From the NCBI GenBank assembly GCA_964441235.1, contig CAYTUQ010000035.1, positions 1 to 38,840 on the forward strand: a stretch of 38,840 nucleotides of DNA, read 5' to 3'. Positions 1-8,762 of the stretch are shown piece after piece; within the stretch, counting starts at the first letter, position 1; the number at the start of each line of letters is the position of its first letter. The notes under the pieces were generated by a model. It was given only the letters and a program-made list of their open reading frames with translations. It had not been told where the DNA came from and ran no database searches. A program made the position numbers and the translations under genes. The stretch comes from BS750m-G69 sp964441235. GTDB lineage: Bacteria; Fidelibacterota; UBA2242.

Positions 1-609
1 AAATTCGAGGCTTTTTGAAGTCATTTAAGAAAACAATATTCTCTATGTCGGAATTTGGGTATTAATGCAGTTGAGTACTGGAGAAAGCAAGGTATTTCAA
101 TCGAATTCTTGCCATATCGGATTTATGAATTAGGGGAAGAAAAATATTTTGAGTTTTTCGCTCTTCCCTATGATAAGCATAAAAACCCTGGAGATGTTAA
201 AGGTGTTTTATTTGATACAAACAGAACTTGGGATGAAGATTCGATTTGGTACATGATGGAAAACCAACGTGTTGCTGCGTTTGGTGATGCAAAAAGATTT
301 GTAAGGTATGTTTACCTTGGCGACATTGTTTTCTTTTCCCACAAATGGACTGGCATTGTTGCTGCCGCGAAGGTGAAAAATGGTGATATAAAAGCCCCCG
401 ATGATGAAACCTTATACCGTGATGTAGAATTTTTGACACCCATACCCAAGAAAAGTGAAAGCATAAAAGCAATGCCTTTTTCTAAGGTATCGGAGTTTAC
501 TGGTAAAAGTTTTTACTGGGCGAGAACAATTAAAGTCCCGTATCTTTCACGGGATGAAGCTGCGGACTTAGCAAATGAGTTAAAAAATTATTTAGAAACC
601 AGCACATAA
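1..609 (+). pseudogene. C-terminal part of a PUA-like/nuclease-type protein, frameshifted and cut by the window edge
   Basis: The frame from 55 (TTG) to the TAA at 607-609 gives 184 residues with no good start or ribosome site. An in-frame stop lies at 16-18, so the frame cannot run further left. The frame starting at position 3 is open from the window edge and encodes ...SMSEFG up to 59. It then meets TAA at 63-65, while the main frame continues as GINAVEYWRKQG from 58. One extra G in the GGG run at 57-59 explains the break. The remainder is soluble and contains the segment GDIVFFSHKWTGIVAAAKV, which looks like a PUA/EVE-type fold. From memory, similar proteins carry a nuclease-like domain before this part, but that domain is outside the window. 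The stop codon lies inside an attC-like box (604-610), as in integron cassette genes. The function is uncertain. Confidence 0.6.
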
Positions 610-671
610 CAACGGCATTAAAGGCGACGGGAAAAAAAGCTGCCGCGCCTTATGCCTAGCTAGCGTATAAA
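604..671 (+). repeat. attC-like imperfect hairpin after the first gene (degenerate integron recombination site?)
   Basis: The left end ACATAAC (604-610) is close to the R'' consensus RYYYAAC and contains the stop codon of the preceding gene. The arm GGCATTAAAGGCGACGG (614-630) pairs with CCGCGCCTTATGCC (643-656), leaving unpaired bases on one side only, as the extrahelical bases of attC sites do. The loop is short and A-rich. The right end, AGCGTATAA (663-671), lacks the TT of the GTTRRRY core, so the site may be degenerate. There is no T-run, so it is not a good terminator. No integrase gene is in the window. Confidence 0.4.
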
Positions 672-684
672 AAGGAGGTATAAA

Positions 685-1296
685 ATGAGCAGAGTTATTA
701 CAAGAAAGTCGAAAGTAACAATTATTGTCTTAGGTTCTATTCTTGTGATTGGAATTTTAATATTAGTTGTTAACAATCCGATGCAAACTTCACAAAAGGG
801 AAAAGAACTTAAGGAGGGGATGGGAATAACAGAAGGAAAAACCGAAGAGATTAAAAAAGTTAATATTAACAAAGCGGATATTGAAACCTTGATAAAACTT
901 CCCGGAATCGGTCCTGTAAAAGCTAAAGCTATTATAGATTATCGTGAGAACATTGGAAAATTTGAATCTTTAAATGAAATCACCAAAGTAAAGGGAATCG
1001 GTAAAAAGACTATGGAAAAACTAGAACCTTATCTGGAAATAATAGGAGATTCAGCTGAAGTAAAATCTTCTCTAAGTTCAGAAGGAGAAAAGGCGATTAC
1101 TTCAAAGATAAATATCAATACTGCCTCTTTAAATGAACTTACTTTATTGCCAGGTATTGGTGAGAAGAAAGCACAGGCAATTATTAAATACAGAGAGGAA
1201 ATGGGAAATTTTAAAACTAAAGATGAAATAAAGAATGTTAAAGGAATTGGCAATAGTATTTATAAAAAGATAAAGAGTAAAATCGAGGTAAAATAA
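685..1296 (+). CDS. ComEA-like membrane-anchored helix-hairpin-helix protein
   Basis: This is a 203-residue protein with a single N-terminal membrane segment (about residues 9-28) and two HhH repeats. The first repeat spans roughly 52-110 and contains LPGIGPVKAKAI and VKGIGKKTMEKL. The second spans roughly 140-200 and contains LPGIGEKKAQAI and VKGIGNSIYKKI. ComEA-type proteins bind double-stranded DNA outside the inner membrane during uptake. Most have one HhH domain, so the duplicated domain is a variation. The ATG follows an AAGGAGG site with good spacing. No other competence gene is adjacent, and the ORF stands alone between the attC-like site and a long gap. A role in DNA uptake is inferred from the family and is not shown by context. 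Confidence 0.8.
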   Translation: MSRVITRKSKVTIIVLGSILVIGILILVVNNPMQTSQKGKELKEGMGITEGKTEEIKKVNINKADIETLIKLPGIGPVKAKAIIDYRENIGKFESLNEITKVKGIGKKTMEKLEPYLEIIGDSAEVKSSLSSEGEKAITSKININTASLNELTLLPGIGEKKAQAIIKYREEMGNFKTKDEIKNVKGIGNSIYKKIKSKIEVK

Positions 1297-2092
1297 AATA
1301 GAAGGCAAAGAAAATTCCACTTATGATAGAACTTTAGTAAAATTAGTTCAAAGTAGTCGCTAAAGAAAATCATTGTAATTAAATAATCGGATAATTAGCT
1401 ATATGGAAAAGATGTTGTAGAAGTTATGATCTTGCGCTTTGGGGAAATAAAACACGCTAACCATCGCTTCCTCCTGACTGCGAGAGATGTTCGATTATTT
1501 GGGATTTTTTTGATTTTAAAGTATATTTGATTAGTTGTTGGATATGTGTATCAACTTTCGCTGTAGGTGATGATTGTTAGGCAAGCAAGGATATCTTTGG
1601 AATGAAGTTATGCAATGTAGAACCCAGTCTTCTCAATGGTTATCTCATCAAGAATGCCCTGAGGTACTTCACAATTAACAATTTTTGCCTCCATTTATCT
1701 ATCCTACAATATTAACAATTCCTCACTTCAAATATCAAATTGGGAATCCTAAATTTTTGAAAACTAATTTGGTACATTTCTGCTCAATTTGAAATTTGCA
1801 TTTTGTCTTGAGGAAACTACTTCAGGGCAATCTGCAATCTGCAATCCTTCAATCCTCTTTTTCTTGTATTTAGAAGGTAATATATATAATTTTCACGTGT
1901 TTGGTTGAAATATGTTATTGAAATATAAATTGTATTCATTAAAAGCGTATTCATATTCTAGAAACATGACAAGATACCTTTTCTCCTTAATTATCTGGAC
2001 ACACTTTTTCGGTTTTGCTTAAGTCAATTAAATGCTGTATTCAAATAATTGAATCATGAACACTATAATAGGAAAAACCGAAAGAGGAAAAA
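1297..2092. other. 796-bp intergenic region without a recognised gene
   Basis: I see no ORF with codon structure and no tRNA-like fold. The stretch is AT-rich, with short direct repeats such as CAATCTG (about 1829-1847). Near its right end CTTTTTCGGTTTT (2003-2017 area) is nearly the inverse of AAAACCGAAAGAG (2074-2087 area), so the arms could pair across about 60 bases and cover the ribosome site of the next gene. Confidence 0.5.
2041..2069 (+). promoter_or_regulatory. Possible sigma70-type promoter for the COG2403 gene
   Basis: A perfect TATAAT lies at 2064-2069, 23 bases before the start codon. The -35 position (TCAAAT at 2041-2046, 17-base spacer) is a poor match. A start near 2076 would leave a leader of about 16 bases. 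Confidence 0.35.
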
Positions 2093-3436
2093 ATGAGCAA
2101 AAAAAATGTTTTAATTTTAGGCGCTGCTGGAAGAGATTTTCATAATTTTAATACATATTTTCGCGATAATGAAGATTACAATGTAATAGCATTTACTGCT
2201 ACACAAATTCCAGACATTGACGATAGAAGATATCCCGCTGCATTAGCAGGTGTTTTATACCCTGATGGCATTCCAATTATTACAGAGGAAGAGTTATCAA
2301 GACTTATTAAAGAGTATAATATTGATGATTGCGTATTTTCGTATAGCGATGTACCTTATACTCGCGTAATGAATGTAAGTTCACTAATTAATGCATCGGG
2401 TGCAAATTTTGTATTACTGGGACCAAAAGATACATATATAAAAAGTTCAAAGCCTGTTATTTCTGTCTGTGCAATAAGAACCGGATGTGGTAAAAGCCAA
2501 ACTTCAAGAAGGATTATTGAGTTATTAATGGCAAAAGGCTTGAAAGTAATCGCTATCCGCCATCCTATGCCTTATGGTGATTTAGCAATTCAAAAAGTAC
2601 AACGTTTTGCAACTATAGAAGATTTAGAAAAAAACAATTGTACTATTGAAGAAATGGAAGAATACGAACCACACATTAACAGGGGTAACGTAATTTATGC
2701 AGGTGTTGACTATGAAGCGATTTTAAGAGCTGCTGAGGATGATCCTGATGGTTGTGACATTATTCTCTGGGAAGGTGGAAACAACGATTTTCCATTTTAC
2801 AAACCGGACTTAGCGATAACAGTTGCTGACCCACATAGACCAGGACACGAATTAAATTACTACCCTGGCGAAGTGAATTTGAGAATTGCTGACGTTATTA
2901 TAATCAATAAAATAGACACTGCCTCTCCTGAAGGAATTCAGAAAGTCAGAGAAAATATTGCAAGAATTAATCCTAACGCAATTGTTGTTGATGCCGCTTC
3001 ACCAATTAAAGTTAATCATCCGGAAATCATCAGAGGCAAAAAGGTCCTGGTTATTGAGGACGGTCCAACTTTAACTCATGGAGAGATGAAACTTGGTGCC
3101 GGTACTATAGCAGCCAGAAAATATGGTGCTAAAGAAATAGTTGATCCCAGACCATTTGTTGTTGGAAAACTTGCCGAAACATTTAATATTTACCCAAATA
3201 TTGGTAAACTATTACCGGCGGTGGGTTATGGGAAACAACAAGTTAAAGACCTCGAGGCAACAATTGACAAGACTGAATGTGATTCAGTAATTATCGGTAC
3301 TCCAATAGACTTGAACAGAATAATTAAAATCAACAAGCCTAATACAAGAGTTTATTACAACTTACAAGAAATTGGTGACCCTAATTTAGAACAAGTTATA
3401 GGTGATTTTATCAAAAAACAAAACCTTGTAAAATAA
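2093..3436 (+). CDS. Predicted P-loop GTPase of the cyclic 2,3-diphosphoglycerate synthetase-like family (COG2403)
   Basis: This 447-residue protein has an N-terminal Rossmann-like part (KNVLILGAAGRDFHNFN) and a central P-loop domain with the Walker A-like IRTGCGKSQTSR around residues 128-139. It also has ILWEGGNNDFPF near 222-233 and a guanine-specificity-like NKID near 273-276. Length and motif order match the bacterial COG2403 proteins often labelled GTPase or cyclic 2,3-diphosphoglycerate synthetase. True cDPG synthesis is established only for archaeal members, so the substrate here is unknown. The ATG follows AAAGAGGAAAAA. The gene is followed after about 115 bases by ndk, another nucleotide enzyme, on the same strand. 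Confidence 0.8.
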   Translation: MSKKNVLILGAAGRDFHNFNTYFRDNEDYNVIAFTATQIPDIDDRRYPAALAGVLYPDGIPIITEEELSRLIKEYNIDDCVFSYSDVPYTRVMNVSSLINASGANFVLLGPKDTYIKSSKPVISVCAIRTGCGKSQTSRRIIELLMAKGLKVIAIRHPMPYGDLAIQKVQRFATIEDLEKNNCTIEEMEEYEPHINRGNVIYAGVDYEAILRAAEDDPDGCDIILWEGGNNDFPFYKPDLAITVADPHRPGHELNYYPGEVNLRIADVIIINKIDTASPEGIQKVRENIARINPNAIVVDAASPIKVNHPEIIRGKKVLVIEDGPTLTHGEMKLGAGTIAARKYGAKEIVDPRPFVVGKLAETFNIYPNIGKLLPAVGYGKQQVKDLEATIDKTECDSVIIGTPIDLNRIIKINKPNTRVYYNLQEIGDPNLEQVIGDFIKKQNLVK

Positions 3437-3552
3437 TTCAAGAAATGTTCATCCCACATTCATAATAAAGGTAAAATCTTGAATATTGTTTCCTTCACAA
3501 TTCACATCTGATATTGGAAACACTTTAATCAACATAATAAGGTAAATAAATA

Positions 3553-3969
3553 ATGGATTTAACTTTAGCAATTTTAAAACCGGACTGTGTAAGACGAAAA
3601 CTTACCGGAAAAGCAATTGATTTTATTGAATCAAAAGGGTTTCAGATTATCAGTATTAAAAAGGTTAAGTTGGATAAAGCACAAGCTGAGGCTTTCTACG
3701 CTATTCATAAAAGTAAAAATTTCTTCGCTGATCTGATCCGGTTTATGACATCTGGTCCATGCATTCCAATGGTTTTGAAGAAAGACAAAGCTGTGACTGA
3801 ATTTCGTGAGATAATAGGATCTACCGACCCTAAAAATGCAAAAGAAGGTACTTTAAGAAGGTTATATGCTGATAATGTTCAAGAAAATGTTATCCACGGT
3901 TCCGACTCTATAGAAAGTGCAAAGAAAGAAATTGCATTTTTCTTTTCCTTGATTGAAATTATCAGTTGA
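3553..3969 (+). CDS. ndk: Nucleoside diphosphate kinase
   Basis: This 138-residue protein has the usual length of bacterial Ndk. It balances nucleoside triphosphate pools by moving the gamma phosphate through a phosphohistidine. It opens with the typical LAILKPDCVRR and carries the catalytic loop NVIHGSDS with the active His at about 115. The substrate-side segment FMTSGPCIPMVL is present. The ATG follows AAGGTAAATAA. The gene lies in a run of plus-strand genes and ends 20 bases before the SPOR lipoprotein start. Confidence 0.95.
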   Translation: MDLTLAILKPDCVRRKLTGKAIDFIESKGFQIISIKKVKLDKAQAEAFYAIHKSKNFFADLIRFMTSGPCIPMVLKKDKAVTEFREIIGSTDPKNAKEGTLRRLYADNVQENVIHGSDSIESAKKEIAFFFSLIEIIS

Positions 3970-3989
3970 ATTATCTTAGGGAGGATACT

Positions 3990-4772
3990 ATGAAAAAATT
4001 ATTAATTACATCTGTAACAGTTTTAATTTTTATCTTTGGATGCTCTAAAAAAGAAAGTATTCCAGGGGTGGTTGGAAAACCATTACATTTAGCCAATATA
4101 ATCGAATCACCTGAAGATACTGCGGGTTGTAAATTTAAATGGAGTTTCACATCAAAGCCTTCCGAAAGTAATATGGATGTATTGTCCTTTCAGCCCAATA
4201 GCAGAAGTTTTAGCCTATATTTTGTTCCTGACATTGAAGGTGAATATACATTACAATGTTCAATAATTGAATCGAGTGGAAATATAAAAAGCGAAAAATT
4301 CTTCATCTGTGAAGTTATTGAGGATACAGCTCAAACCGAGGAAACTACTGAAACGGAGATTACTCACCCAATGAAAATAGAAGATACGCTTACTCCTACT
4401 GTTAAAGAACCCGTTGTGAGAACAATTCCAAAAGCAATTTATCCTACAAAAAGACCAATTCCCATTCGCTCAAGAAGACCTAAGGTTATAAGAGGGAAAA
4501 ATATTCCAAAAATACCAGGGAAATACACCATTCAAATCTCATCATGGAAAAGCTATGAAGGTGCTGAACGAGCCATAGCAAAGTTAAGCAGTCTCGGACT
4601 TGATGCATACATCCAAAAAGCCCATTTCGACGAAACAGGTGAAACCTGGTATCGTATTCGAACTGGCACATTTAATTCATGCAAAGAAGCAAAGATAACA
4701 ATGAACACATTAAAAAAGAAACTACCCCGAGAACAACCTTGGGTAGATAACATGAGAGAAGATCAACAATAA
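3990..4772 (+). CDS. SPOR-domain lipoprotein
   Basis: I chose the ATG at 3990, which follows GGGAGGATACT and opens a clear lipoprotein signal (MKKLLITSVTVLIFIFGC, lipobox Cys about residue 18). A TTG at 3966 also reads in frame but would precede the signal. A Thr/Glu/Pro-rich linker of about 60 residues follows an N-terminal region that may be a small beta domain. The last 80 residues form a SPOR domain (GKYTIQISSW... YRIRTGTF...), the fold that binds peptidoglycan stripped of stem peptides at division sites. The protein is therefore probably attached to the membrane and contacts peptidoglycan. Its exact role is unknown. Confidence 0.85.
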   Translation: MKKLLITSVTVLIFIFGCSKKESIPGVVGKPLHLANIIESPEDTAGCKFKWSFTSKPSESNMDVLSFQPNSRSFSLYFVPDIEGEYTLQCSIIESSGNIKSEKFFICEVIEDTAQTEETTETEITHPMKIEDTLTPTVKEPVVRTIPKAIYPTKRPIPIRSRRPKVIRGKNIPKIPGKYTIQISSWKSYEGAERAIAKLSSLGLDAYIQKAHFDETGETWYRIRTGTFNSCKEAKITMNTLKKKLPREQPWVDNMREDQQ

Positions 4773-4789
4773 CATTATAGGAGGATTTA

Positions 4790-5989
4790 ATGAAGACACT
4801 GCATTTTGACATCCGTGACATCTTTCGTACTCCACGTTTGGCTTTAAGTGGTAAGAAAATTTGGGTTCATTTTATTGGACTATTTTCGGGCTGGGCAATA
4901 TACTCCATTCTTACATACGTAGCATTGTTAGCAAACGGGCAAACTCTAACTGAGATATGGAAGACCCACTATTTCTTCCCCTGCTTATTGAATACCGGTT
5001 TGCCTGTTGCCTGGTATGCCTGGGTCATCTCCGGAATAGGATTTGTTATCTGGATTTTAATATTCATTTTAGCATCTCTAGCAGTATCTCGGATTACATA
5101 TAAACAACTTAAAGGAGATGAATTCTTTTCCTCTGGTGACAGTTTCAAATATGTCAAAAAACATGGCGCTGCTGCTATCATGGGTCCCGCTTCTATAATT
5201 CTCATCATCGCTTTCTTTATCATAATGGCGATTATTGCTGCCTGGATTTCTAAATGGCCAGTTCTTGATATTATTTTCTTTGGATTACCGTACCTCTTAT
5301 ATTTCGTTGTTTCAACTTTCGTTGTTTATACCGCTGTTGTATTTGTCGTATCGTTTTTACTTGCTCCTTCGATAGTAGGAACTGCGGAAGAAGACACAAT
5401 GGAAACTGTTTTTCAAAGCTATTCAACTCTCTGGTCACAGCCATGGCGCCTCGTTATTTATGAAGCAATTGTGGGAGGTTTGAGCCTTGTTGCAACATTT
5501 ATATACGGTTATGCTCTAATCTTTGGCTATAAACTTATCAATTTTGTCTTTGGGACCAGATGGCTAATGGACGGTAAATTAAGTCGAATAATGGAGCAGG
5601 CTTCTTCTTACATATTTGGTATTCATTCTCCTTTAACTCCAGCCATTAGCAAATTCTTTAATTTATTTACTCCAGCATCATTAGGTATAACCAAACCGCT
5701 GTTTTTAACAACAACTGATACTATTACCACTGTGTTGGTTTGCATTGCTCTATTTATAATTTCCGGAACTGTATTTGCTTTTCTCCTAACAAATATTAGT
5801 GTTGGACAATCTCTTATCTATGTCATCCTTAGAAAGAAAAAAGATGATGAAAATCTCATCGAAAGAAAGGATGAAGACGAATTAAAAGAAGAAGAGGAAG
5901 AGGAAAAAGAAAAGGAAATTAAGACTGAATCTGAGGAGAAGGAAGAAAAAGAGAAAGAAAAAGAAACACCTAAAGAACCGGAAAAATGA
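4790..5989 (+). CDS. Polytopic membrane protein with an acidic/lysine-rich tail, function unknown
   Basis: This 399-residue protein has about seven or eight hydrophobic segments. Examples are residues about 26-48, 74-100, 124-150, 160-195, 222-250 and 305-345. The last 50 residues are almost all Lys and Glu, presumably a cytoplasmic tail. I do not recognise a catalytic motif. The ATG has a strong AGGAGG site and the gene starts 17 bases after the SPOR lipoprotein, so the two are probably co-transcribed. A strong terminator lies about 90 bases after the stop. It resembles the general bacterial membrane proteins annotated only as hypothetical, and I assign no function. Confidence 0.75.
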   Translation: MKTLHFDIRDIFRTPRLALSGKKIWVHFIGLFSGWAIYSILTYVALLANGQTLTEIWKTHYFFPCLLNTGLPVAWYAWVISGIGFVIWILIFILASLAVSRITYKQLKGDEFFSSGDSFKYVKKHGAAAIMGPASIILIIAFFIIMAIIAAWISKWPVLDIIFFGLPYLLYFVVSTFVVYTAVVFVVSFLLAPSIVGTAEEDTMETVFQSYSTLWSQPWRLVIYEAIVGGLSLVATFIYGYALIFGYKLINFVFGTRWLMDGKLSRIMEQASSYIFGIHSPLTPAISKFFNLFTPASLGITKPLFLTTTDTITTVLVCIALFIISGTVFAFLLTNISVGQSLIYVILRKKKDDENLIERKDEDELKEEEEEEKEKEIKTESEEKEEKEKEKETPKEPEK

Positions 5990-6396
5990 AATATTCATGA
6001 GTCTATTTATTACAGAGAGATCTCCTCAGAACCAATTGGTATTTACGGATAATATGACTCGTTAATTCTCTATATTCTCACAAGACGTCTTGTTTTTACA
6101 AGACGTCTTTTTATTTCTTGGAAATTTAAATAACAAACTTAGAAAAAGGTTTACTCTGATTAGTTGATTATAAAAGTGAAAATATTTCCATTCCATAATT
6201 CTTCGACTCAATATTACTTTCTTCTTGAAATTGATAATTTTATTGAGTAGAATTAAGCGAGTTATATTGAGTAACGATTTATATCATAGTTAATAACAAA
6301 ATGCAAAATAAGTAAAAGTTGATGATAATTGCCCTTAAAAAAGGCATGTACAAATCGTGTAAGTAAGTTCTAATAAAATAAAAAGGTTAAGAAATC
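5990..6396. other. 407-bp intergenic region with a terminator and the csp leader
   Basis: The left part holds the terminator at 6082-6117. The rest is AT-rich sequence without an ORF and would include the promoter and leader of the cold-shock gene. Cold-shock genes often have long leaders, but I cannot point to a specific structure. Confidence 0.5.
6082..6117 (+). terminator. Rho-independent terminator
   Basis: A perfect 12-base inverted repeat, AAGACGTCTTGT (6082-6093) and ACAAGACGTCTT (6098-6109), has a TTTT loop and is followed by a T-rich run. It should end the transcript that includes the SPOR lipoprotein and the membrane protein. Confidence 0.9.
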
Positions 6397-6609
6397 ATGG
6401 CAGAACGTGAAACTGGTACAGTGAAATGGTTCAATACTTTTAAGGGATATGGGTTCATTGAACGCGAAAAAGGTGATGACGTGTTTGTACACTTCAGAGC
6501 AATTCGAGGTGAAGGATACCGTTCTTTAAAAGAAGGACAGCAGGTAGAATTCAATGTTGTCCAGGGACAAAAAGGTCTTCAAGCTGACGATGTTACTATT
6601 GTAGAGTAA
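6397..6609 (+). CDS. Cold-shock domain protein
   Basis: This 70-residue, single cold-shock domain protein has both RNA-binding motifs, KGYGFI (RNP1) and DVFVHF (RNP2). The start GTVKWFN is typical. Such proteins bind single-stranded RNA and act as RNA chaperones or antiterminators. The ATG is preceded by AAAAGG with a spacing of about eight bases. It is monocistronic, with a weak hairpin after the stop. Confidence 0.95.
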   Translation: MAERETGTVKWFNTFKGYGFIEREKGDDVFVHFRAIRGEGYRSLKEGQQVEFNVVQGQKGLQADDVTIVE

Positions 6610-6648
6610 AAAAACAAAGTTGCACCAAATAATCTAATATATCTCCAC

Positions 6649-6670
6649 TTGCACATTTGCTACTGTGCAA
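6649..6670. terminator. Weak hairpin between convergent genes, possible terminator
   Basis: TTGCACA (6649-6655) and TGTGCAA (6664-6670) can form a 7-base stem. There is no convincing T-run on either side, so termination is only a possibility. Confidence 0.3.
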
Positions 6671-6702
6671 TTAAAACAATTAATGTAAATCCACCTGTTT
6701 AT

Positions 6703-7356
6703 CTACACTTCTTCCAACAAACCGAACAAAAACAATAACCAGTAGTAACGCCGGAACCATCCAATAAAAACCCTATCTTCCAAATCCTGCTGGAATATAA
6801 CCGAATAAAGCCACAAAAACACCGGCAGTACCGCATAGGGAAACTGAGTTTTTACATGGTCTATATGGTCCGAGCCAGATGCCATAGATGAAAGAATAGT
6901 TGTATCCGATATAGGCGAGCAGTGATCACCAAATGTTGCACCGGAAAGTATTGCGGCAAAACTTGCAAGAAAGACCTGTGAATCTATATTTCCACCTGTC
7001 ATTTTCAGTGCTATTGGAATTATCAAAGGTACAAGAATTGTCATTGTGTCCCATGAAGTTCCCGTTGAAAAACTGATAGCAACTGCGACAAGAAAAGTAA
7101 TAATTGGAAGAACAACCGGTGTTAAAAGATTCTGAGTATTGCTGATTATAAACTCGGCTGTTTTAAGGTCCTCGCAGACATGACCGAGAGTCCATGCCAA
7201 TACTAAAACTACAGCCGCCAATACCATAGCTCTTATACCAGACAACCAGGCATTAACAGAATCCCTCAGAGTTAGAAGCCTTTGCACCACAGATAGAATT
7301 AATGCTATAAAGCCGCCAAGTGCAGCACCCCACATTAACGAAGCATAGGAACGTTT
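6703..7356 (-). pseudogene. 5'-truncated NhaC-type Na+/H+ antiporter
   Basis: The reading frame encodes about 217 residues of the C-terminal half of an NhaC-family antiporter. It has several membrane segments and the conserved stretch GATFGDHCSPISDTTILSS. The ATG at 7335 lies inside the conserved sequence: the frame continues upstream as RSYASLMWGAALGG before a TGA at 7357-7359. Family members are usually 450 residues or longer, and only about 80 bases separate this frame from the start of the permease gene. The N-terminal half is therefore absent. The neighbouring promoter (7361-7389) faces away from it. I interpret this as a decaying gene fragment that is not expressed as a transporter. Confidence 0.75.
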
Positions 7357-7360
7357 TCAT

Positions 7361-7389
7361 TTGACAGCAAGTTTAAGAAAAAATATACA
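7361..7389 (+). promoter_or_regulatory. Sigma70-type promoter of the LptF/G-like gene
   Basis: TTGACA (7361-7366), a 17-base spacer and TATACA (7384-7389) give a near-consensus promoter. It reads towards the permease gene with a leader of about 55 bases. It also overlaps the broken end of the NhaC fragment. Confidence 0.6.
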
Positions 7390-7453
7390 AATATATAAGA
7401 TAAAAGCTTGGATAAACGTAGTTGACAGTTTTAGATTTTAGTTGATGATTAGA

Positions 7454-8539
7454 ATGAAAATTCTTGACCGATACCTACTGAAAAAAATTTTTGTGATATT
7501 TCTACTTTCACTTATCACTTTCCTTCTGATTTTCAATATCGTGGATGTTATTGAAAAAATAGATAAGTTCATCAGGGCTAAAATGACTTTATCTGCTGTT
7601 GGAATTTACTATTTGTATCAGCTTCCGTTTTTCATAAATATCGCCATCCCGATGTCTCTTTTACTCGCTTCCGTATTCACTATAGGCATACTTTCAAAAA
7701 ACAATGAGCTTGCGGCAATAAAAGCATCAGGAATCAGTTTATATCGTCTCTCTGCTCCACTTTTGCTCGTTGGTCTACTTTTTAGTATAGGCTCTTTCTT
7801 CTTCGAAGACAGTTTAGTAATTCCTGCTTCTAGAAAAAGAATTGAGATAGAACAAAACAAATTAAAAAAAAGAAGATACACAAAGAAAAAAATCTTTACC
7901 AATATTATGTACCAGGATTCTCCTACCTGTAACATTGTAATATCCAAATTTTTAACAGAAAATAATACTGCAACATCAGTAACGATACAATATAACAGTA
8001 ATCAAACACTTGTTCAGCGAATTGACGCTCAAAAAATGATCTGGATTCCCGAAAAAGATAAGTGGAAAGTCATGGATTTTAAAGTCAGAAACTTCGATGA
8101 GGATGGAAATGAAACCGTTTCCTCTGTTTTCACTGATTCTCTTTTCCAATTCAATTTGAAACCAGACGATATAATTCAGACAAGTCTGAAGCCAGATGCA
8201 ATGAGATACAACGAATTATCGGATTTTATAAAACGATTAAAAGAAAGCGGTAATGATCCAAGAAAATGGGCTGTAAATCTCCACTTCAAGATTGCTTTTT
8301 CATTTACAAACTTTATTGTAATTCTCTTCGGATTGCCGCTGGCTGCCATGAAGCACAAAAAAGGAATAAGCTTCGGCGCAGGTATGAGTTTACTTGTTAT
8401 CTTCACCTATTATGGCTTTATCAAATTCGGGCAGGTAATTGGATATAAAGGAATCTTAAATCCAATTCTCTCCGTTTGGCTGGGTAATATTATCTTTTTG
8501 ATTGCGGGAGCACGTTTGCTTTACAAAATTCGTCAGTAA
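7454..8539 (+). CDS. LptF/LptG family LPS export permease (YjgP/YjgQ)
   Basis: The start MKILDRYLLKK is the typical opening of this family. TTG (7442) and ATG (7445) lie just upstream in frame but add only a few unlikely residues, and none has a clear ribosome site. The 361-residue protein has three N-terminal and three C-terminal membrane segments around a periplasmic beta-jellyroll region (about residues 125-260). This matches the size and layout of LptF and LptG. These proteins pull lipopolysaccharide from the inner membrane together with the LptB ATPase. I cannot tell F from G, and the partner is not in the window. The gene is evidence for an outer membrane. Confidence 0.88.
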   Translation: MKILDRYLLKKIFVIFLLSLITFLLIFNIVDVIEKIDKFIRAKMTLSAVGIYYLYQLPFFINIAIPMSLLLASVFTIGILSKNNELAAIKASGISLYRLSAPLLLVGLLFSIGSFFFEDSLVIPASRKRIEIEQNKLKKRRYTKKKIFTNIMYQDSPTCNIVISKFLTENNTATSVTIQYNSNQTLVQRIDAQKMIWIPEKDKWKVMDFKVRNFDEDGNETVSSVFTDSLFQFNLKPDDIIQTSLKPDAMRYNELSDFIKRLKESGNDPRKWAVNLHFKIAFSFTNFIVILFGLPLAAMKHKKGISFGAGMSLLVIFTYYGFIKFGQVIGYKGILNPILSVWLGNIIFLIAGARLLYKIRQ

Positions 8540-8762
8540 AGTATATTATTCCAATTCTTATCCATGTGAAAATCTTGATTAACAGTTCCGGTATGGGCTC
8601 TCTCATACTGATGAATTGACTAACTTCTGCTTCTCCTCCTGGTACGAGCGAGCTCGTACCAGAACGGTGACAGTGAAAATATTTTTATTGCTTTTTGAGG
8701 AGATTTGTATAAATATTTAAAGAAATTTTATTTTCACTTGACTTTTTATGTAAAATTATTTA
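8540..8762. other. Intergenic region with a palindrome
   Basis: No ORF is visible. The only clear structure is the 22-base palindrome at 8640-8661. Confidence 0.4.
8640..8661. repeat. Near-perfect 22-base palindrome
   Basis: TGGTACGAGC and GCTCGTACCA are separated by GA. The ten-base GC-rich arms stand out in AT-rich surroundings. It is not followed by a T-run, so it could be an operator, a REP-like element or a weak hairpin. Confidence 0.6.

Noticed and set aside
604..671. The hairpin after the first gene as a simple terminator
   Set aside because: No T-run follows the stem on either strand. The bulged palindrome with a stop codon in its first box fits an attC-like site better.
8176..8448. 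Short ORFs on both strands inside the LptF/G gene
   Set aside because: They are other-frame readings of a well-supported gene.
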